From: Quillaja saponaria
Lineage: Eukaryota > Streptophyta > Magnoliopsida > Fabales > Quillajaceae
DNA length: 64,000 nucleotides
Direction of reading: 5' to 3'
NCBI GenBank assembly: GCA_029379385.1
Contig: CM055618.1
Location: 11,604,134-11,668,133 of the forward strand
How positions within the stretch are numbered: position 1 is the first letter of the stretch; each line of letters starts with the position of its first letter. Made by a program: the position numbers and the translations under genes. Below the pieces are notes generated by a model. The model searched no databases. It saw nothing but the letters and a program-made list of their open reading frames with translations, and was not told the DNA's origin. Below are positions 1-10,933 of the stretch, piece after piece.

Positions 1-900
1 TCAACTATAGTATAATAGTTAATAATATATAAAATGAACGATTTGTTTACAATATCCTAAACGTTCTAATAATATTTTAAATAAATTAACGTAGTCAAAC
101 GTATTTGGTTCATTTACTTTTTCCTAGATTTTATTTATTTTTCACTTTATTTTAAAAATTCATATTATATATATATATAATTATGTATTCAATTTATCCA
201 TTGAGGAGTTTTAAGAGACACCTAGGAGGGTTGTTCCAATACTATTATATATGTATTCTTAAGTTTTGAATGAAAGACATAAATTATTGAGTTCATTGAG
301 TTCGAGTTACTTTCAACAAGTGTTTCTAATTGTTTGGAGTGTACGATATCTACTAAATAATATTATTCAAGTGTATATCTATGAGTTGGTCACTTTGAGT
401 ACCAAGTCTTTTATGATTTAATTTTTCTAATTGTATCCTTTAAAATTCAAAATTTTAATATAATCAAATCACACTTAATCAATTCAAAATCATTAAATCT
501 AGATGAACAACTTGTAATTAGATGATATGACTGTCAATATCTTAATAATTAAATTTGATAATCTAAGAAAAAAAATTTGTTTAAGAAAAAAAGGGTTGAG
601 ATTTAAAATTTAAAATGAACAAACAATTTACTTTAATGCACACATAAAAAATGTTGGGCCTAACAAATTCATTTGGACATTTTGAATTGTCAATTGTTCT
701 AATAGGGCTTCAACCCAGTTGGGAATCATTACCCAATCAAGGGAAGCTACAAACTTACTATGCCCAACATAAATAAATTTTGAGCCATAAAAAGTAAAAC
801 CAAACACTGCCTTATTTGGAAAATGAAAAATAAACTAGTAGACCTTTTTTATTTTTCAATTTTTTTTTTTTTGGGTACAATAGGAGATTGGGCTTTAAAT
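1..900. repeat. Duplicated 3' flank of the SSL units (copy 1)
   Basis: AT-rich DNA without a coding region. Two parts are clearly repeated elsewhere in the window: about 25-180 (with CAAACGTATTTGGTT near 107) resembles 8940-9120 and 10204-10340, and about 640-895 (around AAAATGTTGGGCCTAACAAA) resembles 9465-9720 and 10669-10920. It therefore belongs to the block that lies downstream of SSL genes and was copied with them. Confidence 0.65.
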
Positions 901-1751
901 TCACAACTTGGGGAAGAGGAATGACCTAAAGTTCGATACCATATCAAGTGAGCTAAGTTCAAGATAGTAGACTTTAATAACGCAAATATAAGAATCTACA
1001 ACAAAATCAACTTCACTAATAGACTGAAGCTCTTTTCCTCCTTTTACATCCAACACTTTAATAACACATACTTTCTTATCAAATTTCATTGCCACTTGAT
1101 CATTTGTATACCTATATTGCTTCTTAACATTTTCAAGTTGTAAATTTATGTGACCACAATTGTTGCTTCTGAACATTTTAATCACATATCTTCTTCTTTT
1201 TTATTATATACTTTTGCATTAATTTGTGTATTAATCTGAACTCTATTAGAATCATGATCTAATTTGAATTCAATGCGATTAATGAAGTGTTTAGATATAT
1301 GAACAGCTTATCTCAAATATATCCAAACGAACAAATGAAATTATCATTCCTCATCCTTCAAAAGTAAAATGCAAATATATGCCAATAAATCTACAATGTT
1401 CCCATGAAAATAATTGGATGATTTTTGTGTGTGTGTCTGTGTTAAGAACTTGCCTGTTTGGTGAGGTAATAGCAAAATCTGTCCAACCTTTTTGTGCTCC
1501 ATTCCACTTGAGAACTCTAACATCTGATACACCAACATAAGGGCCTTCACCATGGCAATCAAAAGCAATGCTTTCAGGGTCAACAACATCTCTGGGAGTT
1601 GGATTTGATTGTAGTTTTTGAGGCCATCTCTGATAAACACTTTATTATGATCAGCAGCTAGGATAAAACTCGTTGAATATATGAGGAACACAAACAAGAA
1701 ATTTACAAGTAAACAAGAAGAAGAAGAAGATGAAAATGGCCTCATGGTCAT
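901..1751 (-). pseudogene. Strictosidine-synthase-like pseudogene, exon 2 missing (SSL unit 1)
   Basis: Two remnants of a strictosidine-synthase-like (SSL) protein. Exon 1 (1751 down to 1454) encodes a serine-rich start, a hydrophobic signal-peptide-like stretch and a DHNKVFIRDGLKNYNQIQLP segment. It then shifts frame by one lost base near the LPKD codons; in the shifted frame the family residues (PESIAFDCHGEGPYVGVSD) continue. Exon 1 ends at the same CAG/GCAAGT site as its paralogues. The second remnant (about 1185 down to 901) matches the last third of exon 3 of SSL unit 3 (NLQLENVKK, KGGKELQSISEV). Exon 2 and the first part of exon 3 are absent, only about 270 bp separate the two pieces, and the usual stop after the IKV codons is lost. 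A functional product is very unlikely. Confidence 0.85.
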
Positions 1752-1835
1752 GGATGTAAGCAAGTTGTAAAATTTCCAATTGACCAAACACAAAGGCTTA
1801 TAATGGTCGGCCAAATTAATGTACATATTTTGCAT

Positions 1836-3777
1836 TAATATGGATAGTTATGGAATTTACATTATTTTGTATAAAATGGATATATATATATATATATACG
1901 TGATCTATTTCTAATTATAGGAATTAGGATGCGAATTCAATTTAATTTTTGGACATATTCTTTTAATAAAAGATTAATATTAGTTAAAGGGTAAAAATTA
2001 ACATTGTTATTCATGTTAAGAAATACAATAATTTATAATTTTTTAATATATAATTAAATTGTCCTTTGCTATTTTTTGTTGATTGTTTTTTCTTTTTGTT
2101 TAATGAATTTCCAATAATTATAGGATTGTTCCTCTAAATGTGTATATGAGCGCAATTATGAATATAGTAGTCCTTTTGTGAATGCAAAAATTAAACGCTT
2201 GAGGACTTCAAGTAATTTTTTATTACAATTTTGATTATTTTTTTTTTGTAAATATTAAGAATCCATTTCATAATTTTCTATTTTTATTATAATTTTTCAG
2301 TGGAGTTAAGAAACAATTTAGAAGTAACCATCTAAACAATAAAACAGTTAATGTTCAAATAAACATGATTCACGTGTGTAATACGGGCAACAAAAATCTA
2401 GTAAAAAAGTTAACTATCTAAGCAAATTGAGAGTCAAACTGAATGTGTCAATAGGTAAAAAAAATTGGCATTCTTATATTAAAAATGAACGAATTTTGCA
2501 TTCACCTCGAATTGACAATTTATAGTAAGAGAGAGAGATACCTCTTATTACATAACTCATAAGCCCAACAAGTTTTAAATTATCACTTTAGTCAGACAAA
2601 GTAATTTCAATGACATATGACTCTAAATGTACTCCTAATCTATTTATTTTTAAATAACTCTAACCATGATTTCTTTCTTAATATATGTTTTTTAATTTTT
2701 TTATTAATTAAGCAAATATTAAATTTTATTAATTAGACATGTCCAATAATTGCATTGAAGAAAAAAAACATACAAATTGATATAAATGACTTAAGTTGCG
2801 TAACTAAAATATAAACAAAGTATTCAATGAAAATTATTACTGAAATTTAGCTAACGATTTAATGGTAGAATTCTTCACCCGGCCTATGATTCTTTGAGAA
2901 TATTATCGAGAAAAAGAATATTAATTCTTTGAGATTGTTAAATTATAATAAGATTTCAATAATATATTATTAAATACAAGATTATTTAGATAAACTTAAA
3001 GATTCATTCATAATTATAGAGTACAGACATCACTTGGTTAAAAATGGACATTGTACAAATAATTATTGGTTATAATTTTACAATTATAAGCATCGATAAT
3101 TACGATCCGAAATGCTATTTTAGTAATTAATGTTTTAAGATAGCAGGACATGACTTGTCACTACCAACACTCTTTATGTTGTTTGTTGTGGTCTTTGACG
3201 TGGTGATCATTGTCGTCTCCAACGATCTCCTATGATAATGATGACCATGGTTGTAGTCTCCGGTAGCCTAGAATGGTGGTTGTCTTTCGGGATAGATCTA
3301 TTGACACTTTAGTGGGGTCATTCTTCAGTGGGGTCAAATGACCCCCACTAGATTTTGAAAAAATTATATATAACTTCTATTGAATTTTGAAAATTAATAT
3401 GAAATGTATGTAAAATCTTATTTTGCCCCCACTGATTGATTGTAGATAAAATTTTGACCCCTCATGTTTTTAGCTTTTTCAATTTAGTGACAAAAATAAA
3501 AAGAATTGTTGAACTAATGACACTTTACAATAAAAAAAACTACTTTAATTTTTTTTTTAATCCATTTTTTTTTCAATTGAACTTAGGACACATAATATTC
3601 GATTTTCGAATCATTTTATGGATATGCATTATAATGAAAGAATCTCATAACTAAAAAGAAATTGGTGATTTTTTTTATTTTTTTTTGTAAAATTGGTCAG
3701 GATAATTAATGAACCAAATTATTTAACTATATAGTTATTAGTATAGCAATCGTTCTAATGAACAAAACTCTCATTAA
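1836..3777. other. Intergenic, AT-rich, no gene seen
   Basis: Upstream of SSL unit 1. I see no coding region with family features. A slightly less AT-rich stretch at about 3150-3440 contains two near copies of AGTGGGGTCA and a GCCCCCACTG motif. Related text (ACCCCACTGCC, GGATCCGTCACTGG) recurs at about 4980-5015, on the other side of the AT-rich element at 3778-4686, so an older repeat may have been split by a later insertion. Confidence 0.5.
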
Positions 3778-4686
3778 GTTTGGTTACACAGGAATGGCTA
3801 TTCCATTCGATATATGATTTCATGGAATAGCCATGTATTTGGTACGTTTTTAGCCTCAGAATACTTATTTCATTCAAGTTATTTTATTCTATATAAGTAG
3901 AAATCCTCAAATCTACCTAGGTGTGGGATTGCTCATTCCTACTACAATAGAATTGGTTTAATTCAGTTAAATAACCAAAAAAAAAAACTATTTTATCACA
4001 TAAAATAAAATTTTGAATATTAATAAAATAATATTATTATTCATACAAAAATATTTATTACTTAATTTAATAAAATGACAAAAATACCCTTCATATCACA
4101 TTATAAAATATATAAAATATAAAAATATAAAACTTGTATATAAAAATAATAATAAATCAATTCATTTTAGTCAAATGACAAAAATACCCTTCATATCATT
4201 GTAAATAATATAATTATAAATAAATAAATTAGTTAAGTAATTTTAAACTAAAATATTAATGTTAATAAATAATAAAAATAAGAATAAGAAATAATAAAAT
4301 AAATTTAAGTAATAATATTAATTAATCAATAATATATAATATAATATAATATTTTTTTAAATAATTAAAAAATTAAGAAATATATATTTTTCATAAATTA
4401 TATTTAATTTTTATTACTTTATCTATAGAGGGATATTTTTTTCATTTTTAAATAATATAATTCTTTTTACTTTATCTAGAGAGGGATATTTTTGTTATTT
4501 TAACATAATTTTGATATTATTTCATGTCTAAAAAATGCATAAAAAATTAATAAACGAAATGTAATGATTAATTCTCACTAGGCTCTATCAAACAATAGAA
4601 TGGAATGATTCATTCAATTCCATCTGCATTCCATTCCCATTTCCTTTCTTTTCCAATTTCTCAAAAATTATTCTTGAGTACCAAAC
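3778..4686. mobile_element. Putative non-autonomous DNA transposon (MITE-like) with imperfect terminal inverted repeats
   Basis: The left end reads GTTTGGTTACACAGGAAT and the reverse complement of the right end reads GTTTGGTACTCAAGAAT, an imperfect terminal inverted repeat of about 17 bases. Inside, ACAAAAATACCCTTCATATC occurs twice (4077-4198) and AGAGGGATATTTTT-type boxes, roughly its reverse complement, occur twice near the other end (4426-4500), so the whole element is loosely palindromic. It has no ORF and is extremely AT-rich. I could not find a clean target-site duplication, so the exact ends and the superfamily (hAT-like would fit the TTTGGT ends) are uncertain. Confidence 0.45.
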
Positions 4687-6265
4687 TAGCCCTAAGATTA
4701 CCGTTTAAAACAGATAATCTTATTCGTTCGTCATCTTTTTCTTCTAATCTTCTTATAATATCTTATTGAAAATTATTGAATTTTTTCTCGTCAAGATTGG
4801 AATTGTAAAAATTAAAATACTGATTTAACACAAGTTATCAAACAATTTGTGATAAAATTACAATTTGAGACTCTTTTAATTATCTTAATCCTTTCATGAT
4901 TTAATTAGAGTTTTCTTTAATTAAATTTTGTATTTAATTTTTTAATGTCAGTATAACAAAGAATTATATATAATTTTAACCCCACTGCCAATATTTTATG
5001 GATCCGTCACTGGTTGTCTTTGATGTTTCCCACAATATGTTTCTTATCATCTTGGTTTTGGTGGTCTTCCTATCTCCTATATGGTCTTTGCCAATGGTTA
5101 TAGTCATCGCCCACAATTAAGAGGACAATGATCATCGTTTGTGATGGCTTTCAACTTTGAAGATGGTGGTCATTGATAATATCGACAGTGTCATCGAGAA
5201 CATATTTTAAATTAAATTTTCATGTACAAGATAAGTAAGAATTATAATTTATAGTGTTAACGTGAGAATCTATTATAATATTGTTTTCAATTTAAAGTAA
5301 TTGAGTTTAGGTAAGAATTGCAATTCCGATTATAAAATGTATACAAACCTAGATTGTAGTATCTAAGCTATATTTCAACTCGTAGAATCTTAACAGACTT
5401 AAATAATTAACAACAATTTATTTCAACCATATTTTTACTAATTTTAATATCCCATTTGATTACAAGCCTATGCAACTAGCTTAATAATTAAATCTCTTAA
5501 AAACAATTGTACTACATAATAAGTTATAAAATTAGGTCCGGACACACCAGATAAGTAAATTTAAAAAAAATAAAAAAAATATTAGATTTAGCTATTTTAT
5601 TTCTTTATATCAATGAACTAAATATCATATATTTTCTTATGGTACAAACGAAACTTATTTGTATCTTGAGTTACGGATAAGAAACTATCATTTACTATTG
5701 ATATTCAAATGTATCCATGAATACCTTGTGGTATCTGATTGTATACAAGGATATGGTCAGATACTTTCGATATTTCTGGATACCGTAATCCTACAAACTT
5801 TAATTTGTAAAATTTTTTTAAAGATTTTCTTAATGTTAATAAAAGAAAAAAAGAAAGTAATAGAGATTAATGACTTAGTGATATGTAGTTTTTAATTCAT
5901 AAAACAAATAAATTTTATTTTAACTATTTTTCTTTATAAATGTTTGTTTTTAATATTTACTAAGAGTTCTAATTTTTTTTAATTTAAAAATTATAACTAA
6001 TAAGTTTTGTTATTTTTATATTTTACATATTAATACTTAATTCTGACCAATTAAGTTATATAAACTAAATTATACAATTAGATTTGATTAGTATAAAAAC
6101 TAAAAGTTATAAATTCAAAAAAAAAAAAAAAAAAACTATTATATGGAAGCTAGTCAAATGATAAGAAAATAAATATAGTAAAATATAAGTATTATTTCTA
6201 AATTTTATTTGATTTTAATTGAGATTAAACATGTAAAAACAAATATAAATAATACGAAGAGACAA
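4687..6265. other. Intergenic, AT-rich, no gene seen
   Basis: Simple AT-rich sequence with an A-tract near 6117-6136. Open frames here are hydrophobic translations of low-complexity DNA with no recognisable domain. No RNA gene was recognised. Confidence 0.5.
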
Positions 6266-6660
6266 ATCAAATCTTTAAACATGTACAATTAATTATTATA
6301 TACATTACAAATCATCTAGAAATAAATATTATATAATTTTTTTATATATATTTATATGTTTATGAGATTGTACACTATTTTCATAAGGTTTCCGATATAT
6401 TTTTGGTTTTAGACTATACTGTATCAAATACTGTATCAAGAAACTATATTTGATACTTGCTCTATTAGTGACTAAGATACAAATTGGGCCTAATCTATTC
6501 ATTCCGCACATATGAGTTAATCTAATTGGGCTTCAACCCACTTATTTAGTGATTGGATGATCTTCTTGTAAGTAAAAGCCCATTATTATAACCTCATACA
6601 AAAATAAAGAAATTTTGACTCTTCAACTATAAACCAAAAACAGCCATATTGCAAAAAAAT
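6266..6660. repeat. 3' flank of SSL unit 2, duplicated at 9816-10203
   Basis: This stretch, including TGTTTATGAGATTGTACAC and the downstream CATTATTATAACCTCATACA, is repeated almost base for base at 9816-10203. It lies directly downstream of SSL unit 2. The second copy carries no SSL exon 3 next to it, so the flank was copied or transposed separately from the gene. Confidence 0.75.
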
Positions 6661-6683
6661 AAAAAGAGAGAAACTTTCTTCCC

Positions 6684-7919
6684 CTAGACCTTAATAACTC
6701 CAATATAGGAATTTTGAACAGACCCAATCCACAAACTCCCATTTTGTTGTTCCACTTCACTAATAGCCTGAAGTTCTTTCCCACCTTTGCCATCCAACAC
6801 TTCAATAACCTTCCCTTTCTTATCAAATTTCACTGCCACTGGATCTTTTTTGTGACCCAAATTTGGAGCATTTCTTCCACTTTGTAGTGCTACCCAAAAT
6901 TCTCCTTTATTGTTCCTCTTGATGTTATCAGCTGACCTTCCAAGTTGTGCAAAAGTTTCAGTTGTATGACTCTTGGAACCTTTAAGCCAATATCTCAAAG
7001 TTTTATTTGCTCTGCTTTCTGCAAGTAGAAGGAATGATTTGGATTTGCTTAGAGCCACACCATTAGGAAATGCTAAGTCCTTGAGCAACACCTCTACTTT
7101 CTTGGTCTTTGGATCATACTTCAACAACTTTCCAGATTTATCCCCGGTTCGGATTATCGAAGTATATTCCCTTTGTCATTTAACCAAAAAATAAAATTAA
7201 GCAATCAATCAATTATCCATAGAGAAGTTAATATCAAGTTATATATTTATATGCAAAATGCCTATACGTTTTTTGGTATGTACTGCTGCTATCTGTGAAG
7301 TAGACTGCACCAGTTTTGGAATCAATGTCTAAACCATTTGTGAATTTAAAGGGAGCTCCATCAACAGAATCAGCTAGTTGTTGAGCTTTGCCACCAGAAG
7401 CTCCTACCACAAGGATTCCAAAGTAGGCATCTGCAATGTAAAGATTACATGTTACTGGGTTGAATTTGAGTCCCAATGGCCTTCCACATATTGCTTCCTT
7501 GTTTGGATCACTCGATCCATCACATAAACTCTTGTTCCTAATGAATAATCAAAGATACATATTCAGGAATACAATTGATTTATTTTGCAAAAAGAAAAAT
7601 TAAAAGGAATTGGGAATTTTCAGTAAGATTAAGAACTTGCCTGTAAGGTGAGGTGATAGCAAAATCTGTCCAACTTTTTTGTGCTCCATTCCACTTGAGA
7701 ATTCTACCATCTGATACACTCACATATGGGCCTTTCCCATGGACAATCAAAGGCTATGCTTTCAGGGCCAACAACTTCCTTTGGGAGTTGAATTTGGTGG
7801 TAGTTTTTGAGGCCATCTCTGACAACCACTTTTTTATCAGCAGCTTGGATTAAACCAGTAGATATGAGGAATACAAACAAGAATACAAGTGAAGAAGAAG
7901 AAGATGAAAATGGCATCAT
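6684..7919 (-). pseudogene. Strictosidine-synthase-like gene with a single frameshift (SSL unit 2)
   Basis: Three exons of a six-bladed beta-propeller SSL protein: exon 1 7919-7641, exon 2 7537-7268, exon 3 7170-6684. The lengths 279, 270 and 487 would give 344 codons plus stop if one base were removed. That base is an extra nucleotide in the codons after AFD in exon 1 (near 7744); after it the frame meets a stop soon after the CIRW residues. The intact paralogue reads FDCHGKGPYVSVSD at this point. All else looks functional: serine-rich N-terminus and signal-peptide-like core, CDG...CGRPLG cysteine pair, YIADAYFG, YFTDSSS, LAFPNGVALS, and a stop after SYIGVIKV. Intron 1 uses GC-AG. It could be a recent pseudogene, or an active gene with a one-base assembly error. 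Confidence 0.8.
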
Positions 7920-8939
7920 GGTCAAATGGATCTAAAAGCAATTTGAAAAACTACCAATTGAGCAAAATAATGCTAATACTTATAGCATATGGCCTGCCAA
8001 TGTAGACTATTTGTTAGCTCATGTTGCTTTCATATTTGAATGTTCTCTATTCAGATTTCCATAGGTAAACTAATTTTCCAAACCTCTTTTTTCACTTGGG
8101 TCTTCCTAAAATATAGACAATGCAACTATTATTTCTTTTTCTTTAATTTTTCTTGGGTTGGTAGATGGATAAAAGATTTATCTAAAGCATTGGCCTATTT
8201 AAGTCATGCCCACCAATGTTGTTGGTCATTTGGAAAAAAAGAAACTCTAAAGAAAATCTTGTGTCAATACTGTCATAGTTTTAGTGGGTTTTGTATTCAT
8301 TTTTTTAACTCTCTTGTAGAAATCTATGGTCACGTTTGGCCAGCTAATGAGTTTTAAAATCTTTTTTTTTTTTTTTTAGGTAACAAGTTTTAAAATCTCT
8401 TTGACCATATTTGCATATGTACAAAAAAAAAAAGGTTCATTGACCAACAAATGAATGCAGTACAATACAAGAAACGTCTAGCACGAAGTCTTTAACTTTT
8501 GCACCAAAAAACAAGTCTTCAAACTTTAGATTGTCGTTAGGGGTGTAATTCCAGCTCGGCATCTAGAATTCAAATTCGGTTAATATATCATTTGATTTAA
8601 AATTTAATAAATTATTCAATATAATATTTAAATTATTCAAAATAATGTATTTTTTATTAAAAATTTAAATAAAAACTAATTTTTTACTACAATATCTTCA
8701 AGAATTTTAATATTTTAAAATTTTATTCGAATTCAAAATTTTATTTAGATTCTAACAATGCATTATTAAAAACTATTTAATTTAAATTGCCTAGTTGTCA
8801 TGTATCATGAATCTAGTTTACTTAATTCTTTTTGGTGCATATGAAATATCTTGCAGTTTTCAAACTTGAAAAAGACCTGCTATATTTAAATACTAATCAA
8901 TGACTACAGAAATTTTGAAAGATCAACGATAGTATAATA
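7920..8939. promoter_or_regulatory. Upstream region of SSL unit 2, homologous to that of unit 3
   Basis: The first 500 bases upstream of unit 2 resemble the upstream region of unit 3 (12830-13400): shared pieces include a GGCCTGCCA / GGCAGGCCA box in a short inverted context and TTTAGTGGGTT near 8280 and 13282. This suggests that promoter and gene were duplicated together. No TATA box could be assigned with confidence. The rest (8560-8939) is featureless AT-rich DNA. Confidence 0.45.
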
Positions 8940-9089
8940 TTAATAATATATAACATGCAGAGTATGTTTACAATATTCTAAAAGTTCTAATAAACATAAT
9001 ACCTTAAATAAATTAATCTGGTCAAACGTATTTGGTTGATTTGCTTTTTCCTAGATGTTAATTTATGTTTCACTTTAGTTGTATAATTC

Positions 9090-9131
<42 letters not shown>

Positions 9132-9815
9132 ATAATGTATTTGTTAAGGCATTGAGGAGTTTTAAGGTTCAACTATTCTTCAAGAGTCGAGATTAAATTA
9201 TTGTAACTATATTAGGAATACTTGAACTTGACACTAGAGAATAAAAACAGGTACCAACCGTTTGAACTAAATACTGAGTAATTGAGATTTAAAATTTGAA
9301 AATAAACAAACAATTTATTTTAATAATTAAATAAATATTCATACAATTTTTCATTCTAATACATATTAAATACACATTTCTTCATATTCTCTAAAAAGAT
9401 ATATCACTAATTTCGTTATTCTTCATCTCAATTGAGGAATCCACCATGTCCCATTTTCAAGGCACACATAAAAAATGTTGGACCTAACAAATTCATTTGG
9501 ATATTTTGAATAATTTGTCAAATGTTATAATTGGGCTTCAGCCCAGTTGGGAATGATTGCCCAATCAAAAGAAGCTACAAACTTACAATGCCCAACATAA
9601 ATAAATTGAGCCATAAAAAGTAAATCACAAACACTGCCTTAATTGGAAAATGAAAAATAAACTAGTAGACATTTTTTTTTTTTGGGCACAATAGGATATT
9701 AGGGTTTAAATTCACAACCTGGGGAGGTGGAATGACCTAAGTTCCGGTATCATATCAAGTGAGCTAAGCTTAGGTTGATAAATTTTGAGAACACCAACAT
9801 AAGAATTTATAATAG
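8940..9815 (-). repeat. Duplicated SSL 3' flank (copy 2) ending in a fragment of SSL exon 3
   Basis: Second copy of the flank seen at 1-900 and 10204-10960. It ends at about 9760-9815 with text matching the very end of SSL unit 3 exon 3 on the minus strand (GAGAACACCAACATAAGAAT), so a short scrap of the SSL coding end is still attached. At 9816 it switches abruptly to the flank of unit 2. Confidence 0.7.
9094..9128. repeat. (AT)n microsatellite
   Basis: About 17 uninterrupted AT dinucleotides. The corresponding positions in the other flank copies (about 165-180 and 10326-10340) carry much shorter AT runs, so the tract expanded after duplication. Confidence 0.9.
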
Positions 9816-10203
9816 AACCGATCAAATCTTTAAATATGTACAATTAATTATTATATACATTACAAATCACTTAGAAATAAATATTATATAATTTTTTTAC
9901 ATATTTTTATATGTTTATGAGATTGTACACCATTTTCATAAAGTTTTCAATATATTTTCGATTTTAGACTGGCCAATACTGTATCAAGAAACTATATTTT
10001 GGTACTTGCTCTATTAGACAAAGATATAAATTAGGCCTAATCTATTCATTAAGCATATGAGTTAATCTAATTGGGTTTCAGCCCACTTATTTAGTGATTG
10101 GATGATCTTCTTGTAAGTAAAAGCCTATTATTATAACCTCATACAAAAATAAAGAAATTTTGACTCTTAAACTATAAACCAAAAACAGCCATATTGCAAA
10201 AAA
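9816..10203. repeat. Second copy of the SSL unit 2 downstream flank
   Basis: Near-identical to 6266-6660 with a few small indels. It is wedged between two copies of a different flank block (8940-9815 and 10204-10930), which shows a breakpoint at each side. Confidence 0.75.
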
Positions 10204-10933
10204 TAAATATTCTAAAAGTTCTAATAAACATAATACCTTAAATAAATTAATGTGGTCAAACGTATTCGGTTGATTTGCTGTTTCCTAGATGTTATTTATG
10301 TTTCACTTTAGTTGTATAATTCATATTATATATATTTAATTATGTATTTGTTAAGGCATTGAGGAGTTTTAAGGTTCATCTATTCTTCAAGGGTTGAGAT
10401 TTAAATTATTTTTAGTATATTAGGAGTACTTGAACTCGACACTAGAGAGTAAAGAGATAGGTACCAACAATTTGAGTAATTGAGATTTAAATTTGAGAAT
10501 GAACAAAAAATTTACTTTAATAATTAAATAAATATTCATACAAATTTTCCTTCTAATACATATTAAATATTCATTTCTTTATATTCTCTAAAAAGATACA
10601 TCACTAATTTCGTTATTCTTCATCTCAATTGAGGAATCCACCATGTCCCATTTGCAAGACACACATAAAAAATGTTGGACCTAACAAATTCATTTGGATA
10701 TTTTGAATTTGTCAAATGTTATAATTGGGCTTCAGCCCAGTTGGGAATCATTGCCCAATCAAAAGAAGCTACAAACTTACAATGCCCAACATAAATAAAT
10801 TGAGCCATAAAAAGTAAATCACAAACACTGCTTGGAAAATGAAAAATAAACTAGTAGACTTTTTTTTGGGTACAATAGGAGATTGAGGTTTAAATTCACA
10901 ACCTAGGGAGGTGGAATGACCTAAGGTCCGGTA
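10204..10933. repeat. Duplicated SSL 3' flank (copy 3), downstream of SSL unit 3
   Basis: Matches 8960-9720 and, more weakly, 60-895, including AATGTTGGACCTAACAAATT and GGGCTTCAGCCCAGTTGGGA (a short inverted repeat, GGGCTTCAGCCC). It is the 3' flank of the intact SSL gene, so transcript ends of the gene may lie here. Confidence 0.7.
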
